Source of the DNA: Aliiroseovarius zhejiangensis
GTDB lineage: Bacteria; Pseudomonadota; Alphaproteobacteria; Rhodobacterales; Rhodobacteraceae
Reading direction: 5' to 3'
Length of the DNA stretch: 64,000 nt
Assembly: GCF_014656375.1 (NCBI RefSeq)
Contig: NZ_BNCH01000002.1
Location: 1-64,000 of the forward strand
Shown: in pieces, positions 25,602-35,800 of the stretch
Layout: each line of letters starts with the position of its first letter
Position numbering within the stretch: the stretch's first letter is position 1
Position numbers and translations under genes: made by a program
The notes under the pieces: generated by a model
What the model was told of the DNA's origin: nothing
The model's input: the letters and a program-made list of their open reading frames with translations, nothing else
Databases searched by the model: none

Positions 25602-25646
25602 GAGGGGCCAGCCCCTCGCGGCGATGCCGCTCACCCCGGGATATTT
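25602..25646. repeat. REP-like palindromic repeat, copy 2
   Basis: TGAGGGGCCAGCCCCTCG then CACCCCGGGATATTTT. The palindrome core and the CCCCGGGATATTT block match the reverse complement of 18875-18909, with an extra 10 bases between them. It sits between the convergent CoA-binding gene and hisE and could act as a shared terminator. Confidence 0.7.
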
Positions 25647-25666
25647 TCGGCCAGAAGAAACGAAGG

Positions 25667-25981
25667 TCAGTCTTTGCGGGCGGCTTTTTCGGCGATGCCG
25701 GAGGTGCCGTCGCGGTGTTCAAGCTCGGCCAGCACATCTGACAGTGGCACGTCGCGCGCGGCCAGCATAACCAGCAGGTGATAGATCACATCGGCGGCTT
25801 CGGCGGTCAGGTTGTCGCGGTCGCCCTTGGTGGCGGCGATGATGGCCTCGATCGCTTCTTCGCCGAATTTCTCGGCGCATTTTTCCGGGCCTTTGGACAG
25901 GAGTTTTGCGGTCCAGGAAGTGCCGGGATCGGCCGTTTTGCGGGCGTCGATGGTGGCGGCGAGGTGGTCGAGAATGCTCAT
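25667..25981 (-). CDS. hisE: Phosphoribosyl-ATP pyrophosphatase
   Basis: 104 residues, MazG-like helical fold with the acidic cluster [18 protein letters not shown] and [14 protein letters not shown] that binds metal and pyrophosphate. It carries out the second step of histidine synthesis, PR-ATP to PR-AMP. The start overlaps the hisF stop by four bases. The fused HisI domain seen in enterobacteria is absent, so PR-AMP cyclohydrolase must be encoded elsewhere. Confidence 0.92.
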   Translation of the reverse strand: MSILDHLAATIDARKTADPGTSWTAKLLSKGPEKCAEKFGEEAIEAIIAATKGDRDNLTAEAADVIYHLLVMLAARDVPLSDVLAELEHRDGTSGIAEKAARKD

Positions 25982-26757
25982 GTCAGCCTCATCGGGATGC
26001 CGGCGGCGGCCATGTGTTCCTTGGCTTCGCGGATGGTATGGTCGCCGAAATGGAAGATCGAGGCGGCAAGCACGGCACTGGCGCCGCCTTCGATGACGCC
26101 TTCGACCAGATGATCGAGCGTGCCGACGCCGCCGCTTGCGATCACTGGCACGTGCACAGCGTCCGAAATGGCGCGGGTCAGGGGCAGGTTGAACCCTGCG
26201 CGGGTGCCGTCACGGTCCATCGAGGTCAGCAGGATTTCCCCCGCCCCTTTGCTCTCTATCAGTTTGGCAAATTCGACCGCGTCGATGGGATCGCCGCTTT
26301 CATCAAGTGCGGGTTTGCGGCCCCCATGGGTGAAGATGCCCCATTTTCCGGGGGCGATGGTCTTGGCGTCGATCGCCACCACGATGCACTGGCTGCCGAA
26401 CCGATCAGCCGAGCGCGCGATTACGTCCGGGTCGGCCACGGCGGCAGAGTTGAAGCTGACCTTGTCGGCCCCTGCAAGCAGCAGGTCGCGGACGTCTTCG
26501 GGCGTGCGTACGCCGCCGCCGATGGTCAGCGGCATGAAGCACTGTTCCGCCGTGCGGGTTGCCAGATCATACATGGTGCCGCGGTTTTCATGCGTGGCCT
26601 TGATGTCGAGAAAGCAAAGCTCGTCGGCGCCGGCGGCATCATAGGCGCGCGCCTGTTCCACCGGGTCGCCCGCGTCGATCAGGTCGACGAAGTTGACGCC
26701 TTTGACGGTGCGACCCTCGGCCACGTCAAGGCAAGGTATGATGCGGGTTTTCAGCAT
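25978..26757 (-). CDS. hisF: Imidazole glycerol phosphate synthase, cyclase subunit
   Basis: 259 residues of (beta/alpha)8 barrel. The start [23 protein letters not shown] carries the catalytic Asp of the CLD motif, and the second catalytic Asp is in LTSMDRDGT; phosphate is bound by GGV and GIG-type loops. It uses ammonia delivered by HisH to close the imidazole ring. It is co-transcribed with hisE, but is separated from hisA by a gene on the opposite strand. Confidence 0.95.
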   Translation of the reverse strand: MLKTRIIPCLDVAEGRTVKGVNFVDLIDAGDPVEQARAYDAAGADELCFLDIKATHENRGTMYDLATRTAEQCFMPLTIGGGVRTPEDVRDLLLAGADKVSFNSAAVADPDVIARSADRFGSQCIVVAIDAKTIAPGKWGIFTHGGRKPALDESGDPIDAVEFAKLIESKGAGEILLTSMDRDGTRAGFNLPLTRAISDAVHVPVIASGGVGTLDHLVEGVIEGGASAVLAASIFHFGDHTIREAKEHMAAAGIPMRLT

Positions 26758-26857
26758 TTCTGCGCGGTCCTTGGCTGATCACGGTTTGTTTTATTTGTTC
26801 AAGCCGTGACTGACCAGAGCATTGTCGCATTCAAACCTGGATAAAAGGAATGGGCTG

Positions 26858-27301
26858 ATGATGAAACTTACCCTTGCAACGCTTGTGTCGATGGTTGCTC
26901 TGCCAGCGATGGCTGAAATAGTGAAAGTGCCCGCATCCGGTTCCGTTCCTGACACAATGGATGCTTTGGAGGCCGCTGTTGGGAACGCGGGCGCAACGGT
27001 GTTCGCGCGTGTTGATCATGCAGGCGGGGCTGCGTCGGTGGAGATGGAGCTTGCGCCCTCGCAGCTTCTGGTCTTTGGCAACCCCAAGCTGGGCACACCT
27101 GCCATGCAGGATGATCCGCTGGCCGGGTTGATGCTGCCGCTGCGGGTGCTGGTGTATGAGGATGGCGATGGCGCGGTCTGGCTTGCCTATGAAGCGCCCG
27201 CCGACATGTTGGGGGAGTTCGGCATCGCAAATGACGCGCCCTATGTCGGCATGATGACTGGCGCGCTGGACAAGTTGACGGCCGCGGCGGCTGGGGGCTA
27301 A
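26858..27301 (+). CDS. Exported DUF302-domain protein
   Basis: 147 residues from ATG 26858 (or ATG 26861). A signal peptide is clear: [19 protein letters not shown], cleavage before EIV. The mature part has the DUF302 pattern: [37 protein letters not shown], and [22 protein letters not shown]. Function unknown; exported proteins of this family are common. It runs opposite to the his genes and its stop overlaps the hisA stop by four bases. Confidence 0.85.
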   Translation: MMKLTLATLVSMVALPAMAEIVKVPASGSVPDTMDALEAAVGNAGATVFARVDHAGGAASVEMELAPSQLLVFGNPKLGTPAMQDDPLAGLMLPLRVLVYEDGDGAVWLAYEAPADMLGEFGIANDAPYVGMMTGALDKLTAAAAGG

Positions 27302-28014
27302 AGCGCCGCCAACGCCGCTTTCAGATCAATCGCCCCATCATAAAGCGCGCGGCCCGAAATGGCACCGTTCAGGGATGCGCCGCAATCGCGCAGCGCAATA
27401 AGGTCATCCAGCGAACTGACGCCTCCGCTAGCGATCACCGGGATTGACACCGCACGGGCGAGGGCGGCTGTCGCTTCGACATTCGGGCCTTGCATCGCGC
27501 CGTCGCGGTTGATGTCGGTGTAGATGATGGCGGCGACGCCAGCGTCTTCAAACGACTTGGCAAGGTCGGTGACCATCACGTCGGTTTCCGTGGCCCAGCC
27601 TTTGGTGGCAACGCGACCGTTGCGGGCGTCGATCCCCACGGCCACCTTGCCGGGAAAGGCACGGGCGGCCTCGCGAACCAGATCCGGGTTCTCGACCGCG
27701 ACCGTTCCAAGGATCACGCGCGACAGGCCCTTTTCGATCCAGCCTTCGATGGTCGCCATGTCGCGGATGCCGCCACCCAACTGGGCAGGAACGTCGATGG
27801 CGGCAAGGATCGCCTCGACCGCAGCGCCGTTCACCGGTTCGCCTGCAAAAGCGCCGTTCAGGTCGACAAGGTGAATCCACTCACATCCCGCATCCTGAAA
27901 CGCCCGCGCCTGAGCCGCCGGGTCGTCGTTGAAGACGGTGGCCGCCTCCATCTCGCCGCGCAGGAGGCGCACGCATTGGCCGTCTTTCAGGTCGATGGCG
28001 GGATAGAGGATCAT
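27298..28014 (-). CDS. hisA: ProFAR isomerase
   Basis: 238 residues of (beta/alpha)8 barrel, paralogous to HisF. Catalytic Asp in [15 protein letters not shown] at the start and the second acid in [15 protein letters not shown]. Phosphate loops are QLGGGIRD and ASGGVSS. It converts ProFAR to PRFAR in histidine synthesis. In the genome it lies between two plus-strand genes, so it is transcribed either through them from hisH or from its own promoter. Confidence 0.95.
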   Translation of the reverse strand: MILYPAIDLKDGQCVRLLRGEMEAATVFNDDPAAQARAFQDAGCEWIHLVDLNGAFAGEPVNGAAVEAILAAIDVPAQLGGGIRDMATIEGWIEKGLSRVILGTVAVENPDLVREAARAFPGKVAVGIDARNGRVATKGWATETDVMVTDLAKSFEDAGVAAIIYTDINRDGAMQGPNVEATAALARAVSIPVIASGGVSSLDDLIALRDCGASLNGAISGRALYDGAIDLKAALAAL

Positions 28015-28151
28015 GGCGGGCTCCGATGCTTGGTGCTTTTGGTGCTTTTTGCACGGAAGTTGCCGCTTGCCAAGCCACGCCTCCCGTCACGTCACACTTG
28101 CCATAATCGGTGTCTCGGGGTCAGGATATTTCCAGATTCAGGGAGGAATGA

Positions 28152-28535
28152 ATGAAACGTTTGGTTATGGCGCTTGCGCTGAGTGTCGGTATGGCAGCCC
28201 CCGCCTTCGCGGATGCTGTTGAAGGCGTGTGGAAAACGCAGGTGGATGACGGGAACTACGCCCATGTCACGATGTCGAAATGCGGGTCTGCGATCTGTGG
28301 TGTGATTTCCAAGGCCTTCAACGCAGATGGGCCGATCAAGTCCGACAATATCGGCAAGCGGCTGGTCTGGGACATGCAGCCGAATGGTGGCGGCAAGTAT
28401 TCAGGTGGCAAGATCTGGCAGCCCTCGACCGGCAAGGTCTTCAAATCCAAGATGACGCTCTCGGGCAACAGCTTGAAGGTGGAAGGCTGCGTTGCGGTGT
28501 TCTGCAAGAAACAAACGTGGTCACGGGTGAAATAG
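28152..28535 (+). CDS. Exported DUF2147 protein
   Basis: 127 residues with signal peptide MKRLVMALALSVGMAAPAFA. The mature part matches DUF2147: VEGVWKTQVDDGNYAHVTM, CGSAICG, GGKIWQPSTGKVFKSKMTLSGNSLKVEGCVAVFCKKQTW. Such small beta-rich periplasmic proteins lack an assigned role. The cysteine pairs CGSAIC and GCVAVFC may form disulfides. GGGAGG is about 10 bases upstream of ATG 28152. A terminator follows. It lies between hisH and hisA in opposite direction. Confidence 0.85.
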   Translation: MKRLVMALALSVGMAAPAFADAVEGVWKTQVDDGNYAHVTMSKCGSAICGVISKAFNADGPIKSDNIGKRLVWDMQPNGGGKYSGGKIWQPSTGKVFKSKMTLSGNSLKVEGCVAVFCKKQTWSRVK

Positions 28536-28560
28536 GCTGGATGAAACAGGACGATCGGGA

Positions 28561-28586
28561 GGGCGCTGTTTCAGCGCCCTTTCTTT
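28561..28586 (+). terminator. Intrinsic terminator after the DUF2147 gene
   Basis: Stem GGGCGCTG (28561-28568), loop TTT, stem CAGCGCCC (28572-28579), then TTTCTTT. It lies at the convergent point with hisH and ends within its last bases. Confidence 0.8.
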
Positions 28587-29224
28587 CACGGCGTCCAGCT
28601 CAGGAAATTGGCGATCATCCGAAGCCCCGCAGCCTGACTTTTTTCCGGGTGGAACTGCATACCAATCAGGTTGTCTCGCCCGACAATGGCCGTGATATCG
28701 CCCGCGTAGTCGCAATGGGCGAGCCGCTGTGCAGCGTCGTCCACCACGAAGTGATATGAGTGTACGAAATAGGCATGATCGCCTGTCGCTACCCCGTCCA
28801 GCACCGGGTGGGCGTGATCGATCACCAGATCGTTCCAGCCCATATGCGGGACTTTCAACGTGGGATCGGACGGAGTGATCTTGCGCACATGGCCCTTGAT
28901 CCAGTCGAAGCCGGGGGTGTCCTGATATTCATGGCTCATGGTGGCCAGCATCTGCATTCCCACACAAATCCCCATGAACGGGCGGGCTTGCCGGATCACG
29001 GCCTCTTCCAGCGCCTCATAGATGCCACGATGGTCTGACAATTGCTGCCGACATGCCGGAAAGGCACCATCACCGGGCAGCACGACGCGATCAGCACGGG
29101 CCACGTCCTCGGGCTTTGTGGTGACAATGACCTTACCTGCGCCGGTTTCTGCCGCCATGCGCTGAAACGCTTTTTCGGCCGAGTGCAAGTTGCCGCTGTC
29201 ATAGTCGATGATCACGGTCAGCAT
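28586..29224 (-). CDS. hisH: Imidazole glycerol phosphate synthase, glutaminase subunit
   Basis: 212 residues, class I glutamine amidotransferase. Catalytic Cys in FMGICVGMQML; His and Glu in GMQFHPEKSQ. The oxyanion strand is preceded by DRVVLPGDGAFPA. It delivers ammonia to HisF. It follows hisB after 24 bases in the same direction; the hisA gene is more than 570 bases downstream because of the DUF2147 gene. Confidence 0.95.
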   Translation of the reverse strand: MLTVIIDYDSGNLHSAEKAFQRMAAETGAGKVIVTTKPEDVARADRVVLPGDGAFPACRQQLSDHRGIYEALEEAVIRQARPFMGICVGMQMLATMSHEYQDTPGFDWIKGHVRKITPSDPTLKVPHMGWNDLVIDHAHPVLDGVATGDHAYFVHSYHFVVDDAAQRLAHCDYAGDITAIVGRDNLIGMQFHPEKSQAAGLRMIANFLSWTP

Positions 29225-29248
29225 TAAGGGTCTCCGAGTGGGGTCGCG

Positions 29249-29836
29249 TTACAGCGCGCCCTTGGTCGAGGGGATGGCGTCGGCTTTGCGCGGGTCGGTC
29301 TCAACGGCCAAGCGCAACGCGCGGGCGACGGCTTTGAACCCCGCTTCCGCTACGTGGTGGGCATTGAAGCCATGCAACTGGTCCACATGCAGCGTGATGC
29401 CGCCATGGGTCGCCAGCGCCTGAAAGAACTCGCGCACCAGCTCGGTGTCAAACGTGCCGATTTTGGGGGCCGCAAAGTCCATGTTCCACACCAGAAAAGG
29501 GCGGCCTGACAGGTCCAAAGCGGCCCGCACCTGCGCGTCATCCATCGGCAGGTGGCATTCACCATAACGTCGGATGCCCTTCTTGTCGCCAAGGGCTTCG
29601 GTCAGGGCCTGCCCCAATGCGATGCCGGTGTCTTCGACCGTGTGGTGGTCGTCGATGTGCAAATCGCCTTCGGCGCGGATCGTCATGTCGATCAGCGAAT
29701 GGCGCGACAACTGGTCCAGCATGTGATCGAAGAACCCCACGCCGGTCTGGTTGTCATACGTGCCGGTTCCGTCGAGGTTCACCTCGACCGAAATCTCGGT
29801 TTCCGCAGTCTTGCGGGTGATCTTTGCGCGCCGCAT
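29249..29836 (-). CDS. hisB: Imidazoleglycerol-phosphate dehydratase
   Basis: 195 residues, the monofunctional form (no phosphatase domain). Metal-binding motifs are [27 protein letters not shown] and, on the second half, [20 protein letters not shown]. It is the first gene of the his block, so its upstream region (29837-29926) is the probable promoter. Confidence 0.95.
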   Translation of the reverse strand: MRRAKITRKTAETEISVEVNLDGTGTYDNQTGVGFFDHMLDQLSRHSLIDMTIRAEGDLHIDDHHTVEDTGIALGQALTEALGDKKGIRRYGECHLPMDDAQVRAALDLSGRPFLVWNMDFAAPKIGTFDTELVREFFQALATHGGITLHVDQLHGFNAHHVAEAGFKAVARALRLAVETDPRKADAIPSTKGAL

Positions 29837-29926
29837 CGGGTCGTCCTTCTTCCGTCTGCGCCCCTTATAGGGGGCAGGCGCGGCGCGGGGAAGGCGTCAA
29901 ATGCCGTCGCTCTCCGGGTGTGGCAA

Positions 29927-30643
29927 TCAGGCGGCCTGCGCCTGCATGAAATCGCGTGGGCAGAGCGAGATCAGATGGTTCAGATCATCGCGGCCCATAT
30001 AGGTCATGAACCCTTTCAGCGGGGTATTGCTGCCCTTGGGATACCACGCCAGCGCACCGGGATCGGTGTGCATGTACCCTTCGCGTTCGGCCAGCCCGCG
30101 AAAGGCATAGCGTTCGGGCATGAAGCCGAAGACGTGATCGGGCGACCAGCGCAAGAGGCAGGTGGCCAGTGCGAACCGGGCCAGCAGCCCCGGCAGGCCG
30201 GTGCCGCGATAGCGATCATCGCCCTTCACCCAAAGCTCGCCGTGATAACAGACATGGCCCCTGATGCGCCGTGCCCCGGGGCCGGGCTGATAGCAACTGC
30301 GCTCCATATCCAGATCCAGCCCGACGGGGGGAAAATCTCTGAAATTCTGTCCAAGGTAGTCCGACAGCGCCAGACCACCCAGATCGAACCGGCGCATGGC
30401 CTGAGTGTGGACCAGCGCGCCCTGCGGGGTCCAGCCCAGAATCCAGAAGCCGTTCCGGTCGCTCATCCGGTGCCGTTTGGGATCAAAAGGCGCGCCGATC
30501 GGCTGATGGGGGCGGTGCGTGGTGATAAGGCGGTCATACAGAGCGAAATCCGAGCCGATCTCAATCTCCATTCCGTGTTCACGGGCCATATCCAGGATCG
30601 AGCCCACGAAGCGCACCCCTTCAAAACTGTCGTGAATGGTCAT
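29927..30643 (-). CDS. GNAT-fold-like protein of unknown substrate
   Basis: 238 residues with no signal peptide. Around residue 165 it reads DRYRGTGLPGLLARFALATC, followed by HVFGFMPERYAFRGLAEREGY, which resembles the acetyl-CoA-binding motif A and the later beta-alpha unit of GNAT acyltransferases. The first 150 residues are not similar to any motif I know. The size is close to that of autoinducer synthases but the defining residues of LuxI are not seen. It follows a LysR-like regulator gene in the same direction after 170 bases. Confidence 0.5.
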   Translation of the reverse strand: MTIHDSFEGVRFVGSILDMAREHGMEIEIGSDFALYDRLITTHRPHQPIGAPFDPKRHRMSDRNGFWILGWTPQGALVHTQAMRRFDLGGLALSDYLGQNFRDFPPVGLDLDMERSCYQPGPGARRIRGHVCYHGELWVKGDDRYRGTGLPGLLARFALATCLLRWSPDHVFGFMPERYAFRGLAEREGYMHTDPGALAWYPKGSNTPLKGFMTYMGRDDLNHLISLCPRDFMQAQAA

Positions 30644-30813
30644 TTGGTTCTCCCATGCTCGTGGTTCATGGGAATCTTAACCTATGCGGGAAAGTTTACG
30701 AATCGATTTGCGTATTTTCGCGAAAAACGGGAAATCAGGCAGATTTATGCGCGGTTTCTGGCCCTTTTCGGACCATTTCGCGGCCATTTGGCGACCCGCG
30801 CCCGGGCCGGATA

Positions 30814-31698
30814 TCAGTCGAGCCGCGGCGGGATGACATTCATGGTGAACTCCGCGTCCATGGCGTCGCGCTCCGTGTCACTTAGATTGGCGATCACCAC
30901 GTTGCGGGTCCGGTCGATCAGGGTGGCCAAGGCAAATTCGCCATCGGCAAACCGGCAGGCCATCGCCAGCCGCTGATAGCTGATCGCCTTCAGTTCGTTA
31001 TCATCGCCGTGACCGATGCGCGTGTGGATGTGATCCAGACGAATGCCGCGCGTGGTGGCGACGTCGTGAAATGGTATCGCCAGCAGGTTGGCAAAGCCCG
31101 GACCACCTGGCAGATTGGCAATGCCCTTGCCCACCGAGGACCGGTACTTTTCCCACCCGAACCAGGTGGCATAGGATGATGCCTCTCCCACCTCGGTGCA
31201 GATCCAGTCCCCCGTGTCGTCGTTGAAGCGAAACACCATCAGATAAGGGCGCAGCGGGGCAAAGGCCGGGCTTTCCAGCGCGCCTTCGGATCTGGCCCAG
31301 GCGTGAAAACCGAACTGGATCAGCGGCGATCCCATGTCCCAGATCGCGGTCAGCGGGTGCTGTTGCAGGTAATAGGGCACGTCGCCGATCTGCTTGCCCA
31401 GATAAAACAGCTCGTTCACATGCTTGCTTTCGCCATGCAGCCAGGCCTCGCCGCGCGCGATCAATTCCTCGGCTTCCCGAAGGGCGTTTCGGCCATCTTC
31501 GGTCAACTGATATTGCCGGTTGTGAAAGCTGAACAGTTTCCGGCCCTTGTGGGCTTCCAGCGATGCAATGTGACGGCGGATGGTCTGGCGCGTACTGTCC
31601 AGTTCGCGCACGGATTCGGACAGATTCAACGTGCGCGCCAAGGATGCAAAAGAACGCAGCATCTCGAACAGAAGCGCGGGGCTGCTTCGATTGGTCAT
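30814..31698 (-). CDS. LysR-like transcriptional regulator
   Basis: 294 residues from ATG 31698. Its N-terminus is a winged helix-turn-helix of LysR type: FASLARTLNLSESVRELDSTRQTIRRHIASLEAHKG then LFSFHNRQYQLTEDG. The remaining 230 residues are unlike the usual LysR substrate-binding domain; they contain many aromatic residues (GDWICTEVG, SSYATWFGWEKY). It may therefore form its own subfamily. The 5' extension to 31761 has no ribosome site. It precedes the GNAT-like gene and is divergent from the XRE gene. Confidence 0.72.
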   Translation of the reverse strand: MTNRSSPALLFEMLRSFASLARTLNLSESVRELDSTRQTIRRHIASLEAHKGRKLFSFHNRQYQLTEDGRNALREAEELIARGEAWLHGESKHVNELFYLGKQIGDVPYYLQQHPLTAIWDMGSPLIQFGFHAWARSEGALESPAFAPLRPYLMVFRFNDDTGDWICTEVGEASSYATWFGWEKYRSSVGKGIANLPGGPGFANLLAIPFHDVATTRGIRLDHIHTRIGHGDDNELKAISYQRLAMACRFADGEFALATLIDRTRNVVIANLSDTERDAMDAEFTMNVIPPRLD

Positions 31699-31927
31699 TC
31701 TTGCACCCGAGCCGGCTTCACCAAACTGTTTCCGATGTGGACTTTGACATGATCCGGTCAATATATCGCAGAAAATATCGTTTTGAAATAGATGTTTAGT
31801 CTATCGGGTAAAAAAATCATCCATGCGGGTTACATTTTTATAACCAAATCGTGCATGACTCATCACTTGGGTCCGCGGTCGAAACCTGACATTCTCTTTT
31901 AACGGGAAGCAATTAAGTGGTGAGAAA

Positions 31928-32290
31928 ATGGTCCATCCAGTCGATGTCCATGTGGGTAAGAAAATCAGAGAAGTCCGTCTGCTGCGCGGTCTGACTCAGG
32001 TAAAAGTGGCGGAGCAATTGGGGCTTTCGTTCCAACAGCTTCAAAAGTACGAAACGGGATACAACCGTGTCTCGGCCAGCAAGATGTTCGAGATTGCACA
32101 GCTTCTGAACGTTCAGCCGGGTTATTTCTTCGAAGGGCTGGCCGAGGCCGGCACATCGGAAGACGAAGCCATGGATGAACGCACGGCGAAAGCCGCGCAG
32201 GCGCTGTCATCAATCCAGGACGTCAAGGTGCGCAACCAGATCCAATCCATGATCCACGAACTGGCCAACCGCCAGTCGTTGAGCGCCTGA
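31928..32290 (+). CDS. XRE-family transcriptional regulator
   Basis: 120 residues: a Cro/C1 HTH (GKKIREVRLLRGLTQVKVAEQLGLSFQQLQKYETGYNRVSASKMFEIAQLL) and a C-terminal helical tail ending in a hydrophilic region. The same type of single XRE gene is common near tRNA clusters in Rhodobacterales. A clear terminator follows. The gene is monocistronic and its 230-bp upstream region is shared with the divergent LysR-like gene. Target unknown. Confidence 0.88.
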   Translation: MVHPVDVHVGKKIREVRLLRGLTQVKVAEQLGLSFQQLQKYETGYNRVSASKMFEIAQLLNVQPGYFFEGLAEAGTSEDEAMDERTAKAAQALSSIQDVKVRNQIQSMIHELANRQSLSA

Positions 32291-32334
32291 GCAAAAGCAC
32301 GACCTTTCTGAGGGGGAAGGGATGTGGTGGAAGG

Positions 32335-32360
32335 GGGACGTGCAATGCGCGTCCCTTTTT
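32335..32360 (+). terminator. Intrinsic terminator of the XRE gene
   Basis: Stem GGGACGTGC, loop AAT, stem GCGCGTCCC (one T-G pair), followed by TTTTT at 32356-32360. Confidence 0.85.
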
Positions 32361-32432
32361 CTTCTAAACTTCTGCCACAGGTGCCGGAAAACCCGCCACC
32401 ATGTGCTGTCACATCTATCCGAGAAATCCCAT

Positions 32433-32507
32433 TGGAGCGGGCGAGGCGATTCGAACGCCCGACCCTAACCTTGGCAAGGTTATGCTCTACCCCTGAGCTA
32501 CGCCCGC
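32433..32507 (-). tRNA. tRNA-Gly (GCC), copy 1
   Basis: On the minus strand GCGGGCG begins the acceptor, followed by a D arm (AGCTCAGGGGTAGAGC), anticodon GCC in CTTGCCAAG, T arm GTTCGAATCGC, and CGCCCGC-T-CCA. Full length 75 nt with encoded CCA. Identical to the copy 120 bases away. Confidence 0.97.
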
Positions 32508-32552
32508 ATCCTGATGGGTATGTTCAGCCATTGGCCGAACCGGGGAACCGAT

Positions 32553-32627
32553 TGGAGCGGGCGAGGCGATTCGAACGCCCGACCCTAACCTTGGCAAGGT
32601 TATGCTCTACCCCTGAGCTACGCCCGC
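32553..32627 (-). tRNA. tRNA-Gly (GCC), copy 2
   Basis: The same 75 bases as 32433-32507, at an exact offset of 120 bases; the short flanks ATTGGAGC... and ...CGCATCCT are duplicated as well. This copy is upstream in the transcript. Confidence 0.97.
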
Positions 32628-32815
32628 ATCCTTCGGTGAGCCGTGAGATATGAAATCCAACGCAGGGCTGCAAGGGGAAAAACGCATGAAACCGCGAAAT
32701 TCGACACGGATGGGGGTTCTTGCCGCATTTTGCCTGCACGCAAACGCTGCCCGGTTGCGCGACAAGGAATAAGGGCCGCCACGCCGGCGACCCCTGTCGG
32801 CACCTATCGTGGCGC
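32628..32815. other. Intergenic between tRNA-Gly and pyc
   Basis: The promoter of the minus-strand tRNA-Gly genes is expected here. I see no coding frame and no terminator. Confidence 0.4.
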
Positions 32816-35800
32816 TTATTCCAGTTCGATCATCAGATCCTTGGCGTCGATCTGCCCGCCGGGCTGGACATGCACGGCCTTTACGGTGGCGTCGCGTTCG
32901 GCATGGATGCCGGTTTCCATCTTCATCGCCTCGATGGTCAACAGAAGATCGCCTTCGCGCACCGATTGGCCCGGGCTGACCGCCACGGTCGCCACCACGC
33001 CGGGCATGGGGGCGCCGATATGATAGGGATTGCCCTCGTCCGCCTTGGGGCGCTTCGTGGTCGTTGCTTTGACCAGCCGGTTCGGCACGCGGATGACACG
33101 CGGCTGGCCGTTCAGTTCAAAGAACACCTTGACCTCGCCATCCTCGTTGGTTTCCCCCACCGCTTGCAGGCGAATTTCCAGTGTCTTGCCCGGATCGATC
33201 TCGGTCGAGATCTCCTCGCCCGGTTCCATTCCATAAAAGAACGTTTTGGTGGGCAGGGTGCGTACCGGGCCGTATTGGCGGTGGCGCCCCATGTAATCCA
33301 GAAAGACCTTGGGATACATCAGGTATCCGTTCAGGTCCTCATCGTCGATCGCCAACCCCTCAAGCTCTTTCGACAGGCTGGCACGGGTGGCCTCCAGATC
33401 GACGGGTTCCAGGTGCTTGCCAGGGCGTTCGGTGTTGGGCGTTTCGGCCTTCAGCACTTTCTTCACGATCCCCGCCGGGAAGCCACCCGGGGGCTGGCCC
33501 AGATTGCCGCGCATCATGTCGATGACACTGTCGGGAAAGACGACATCGGTCTTGGGGTCTTCGACTTCGGTGCGGGTCAAGCCTTGGCTGACCATCATCA
33601 ACGCCATATCCCCCACAACTTTCGAGGACGGCGTGACCTTCACGATATCACCGAACATCTGGTTCACGTCGGCATAGGTCTGTGCCACCTCGTGCCAGCG
33701 TTCTTCCAGCCCCAGCGACCGCGCCTGGGCCTTCAGATTGGTGAATTGCCCGCCGGGCATTTCGTGCAGATATACCTCTGACGCTGGGGCGGCGAGCCCA
33801 CTTTCGAAAGCGGCATACTGCGCCCGCACCCCTTCCCAATAGTTCGAGATCTCGCGGATTGCGCCGATATCCAGCCCAGTGTCGCGGTCGGTGTTGTCCA
33901 GCGCCTCGACGATCGAGCCGAGGCAGGCCTGTGACGTCCCGCCCGAGAACGCATCCATCGCGGCGTCCACCGCATCGACGCCCGCATCGGCCGCAGCCAG
34001 AATGGTCGCCCCGGCAATGCCCGATGTGTCATGGGTGTGGAAATGGATCGGCAACCCGACCTCGTCCTTCAGTGCCTTGATAAGCACCCGCGCGGCGGCA
34101 GGTTTCAAAAGACCCGCCATGTCTTTCAGGCCCAGAATATGGGCGCCCGCGGCTTCAAGCTCTTTCGCCATGCCCACGTAATAGTTCAGGTCATACTTGG
34201 CGCGATCCGGGTCAAGGATGTCGCCCGTGTAACAGATCGTGCCTTCGCAAATCTTGCCCGTGTCGATCACCGCATCCATCGCAACGCGCATGTTTTCGAC
34301 CCAGTTTAGGCTGTCGAACACGCGGAACACGTCCACGCCGGTCAGCGCGGCCTGTTTGACAAACGCCTGCACCACATTGTCGGGATAGTTCGTGTATCCC
34401 ACCCCGTTCGAGGCCCGCAACAGCATCTGCGTCAACAGGTTGGGCATGGCTTCGCGCAGGTTGCGCAGGCGCTGCCATGGGCATTCCTGCAAGAAGCGAT
34501 AGGCCACGTCGAAGGTTGCCCCGCCCCAGCATTCGACCGAGAACAGGTCCGGCAGGTTGGCGGCGTAAGCGGGCGCGACCTTGATCATGTCGATCGAGCG
34601 CATGCGGGTCGCCAGAAGCGACTGGTGTCCGTCGCGCATGGTGGTGTCGGTGATCAGGAGTCTCTTCTGCGCCTTCATCCAGTCGGCCACGGCGTTCGGC
34701 CCGCCGTCCTCCAGCAACTGGCGGGTGCCGGGGGCGAGATCTGCGCGCAATGCCGGGGGCTTGGGCGGTTTCAGATCGGCGGGCGGCGCGGCGCGGCCCT
34801 GCGTTTCGGGATGTCCGTTTACCGTGATATCCGCGATATAGGTCAGAACTTTCGTGCCCCGGTCGCGACGCTTCTTGAACTGGAACAGTTCGGGCGTCTC
34901 GTCGATGAACTTGGTCGTATACTGGTTGTTCAGAAAAGTTGGGTGCTTCAGCAGGTTCTCGACAAAGGCGATATTGGTCGACACCCCGCGCACCCGAAAC
35001 TCGCGCAGTGCACGGTCCATCCGCGCGATGGCTTTTTCGGGCGTCGGCGCCCAGGCTGTCACCTTCGTCAAAAGACTGTCGTAGTAGCGCGTGATGACGC
35101 CGCCCGCATAGGCCGTGCCGCCATCCAGCCGGATGCCCATACCGGTCGCCGAGCGATAGGCAGTGATGCGGCCATAATCCGGGATGAAGTTGTTTTGCGG
35201 GTCTTCCGTGGTCACGCGGGTTTGCAGCGCGTGACCGTTCAGGCGAATGTCATACTGGCTGGCCTTGCCCGTCGCTTCCGCCAGCGATTTACCCTCGGCA
35301 ATCAGGATTTGCGCCTGCACGATGTCGATCCCGGTGACTTCCTCGGTCACGGTGTGTTCGACCTGCACGCGGGGGTTCACCTCGATGAAATAGAACTTGC
35401 CGGTTTCCATATCCATCAGGAACTCGACCGTGCCCGCGCATTCGTAATTCACATGGGCGCAGATCTTGCGGCCAAGTTCGCACAGTTCTTCGCGCTGGGC
35501 TTCGGACAAATAGGGGGCAGGGGCGCGTTCGACGACCTTTTGGTTGCGGCGCTGGACCGAGCAGTCGCGCTCATACAAGTGATAGATGTTGCCATGGCTA
35601 TCACCCAGGATCTGCACCTCGACGTGGCGGGCGCGGGTGATCATCTTTTCCAGATAGCCTTCGCCATTGCCGAAGGCGGCTTCCGCTTCGCGCCGGCCTT
35701 CCAGCACTTTTTCTTCCAACTCGTCCGGGCCGTGGATCGGGCGCATGCCCCGGCCGCCGCCGCCCCAGCTGGCCTTCAGCATCAGGGGATAGCCGATTTC

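Noticed and set aside
29552-30976. Plus-strand frame of 474 codons over hisB and the GNAT-like gene
   Set aside because: Shadow frame; minus-strand genes with clear motifs occupy the same DNA.
32324-32653. Repeated ARRFERPTLTLARLCSTPELRP peptide frame
   Set aside because: It is the reverse translation of the two tRNA-Gly genes.
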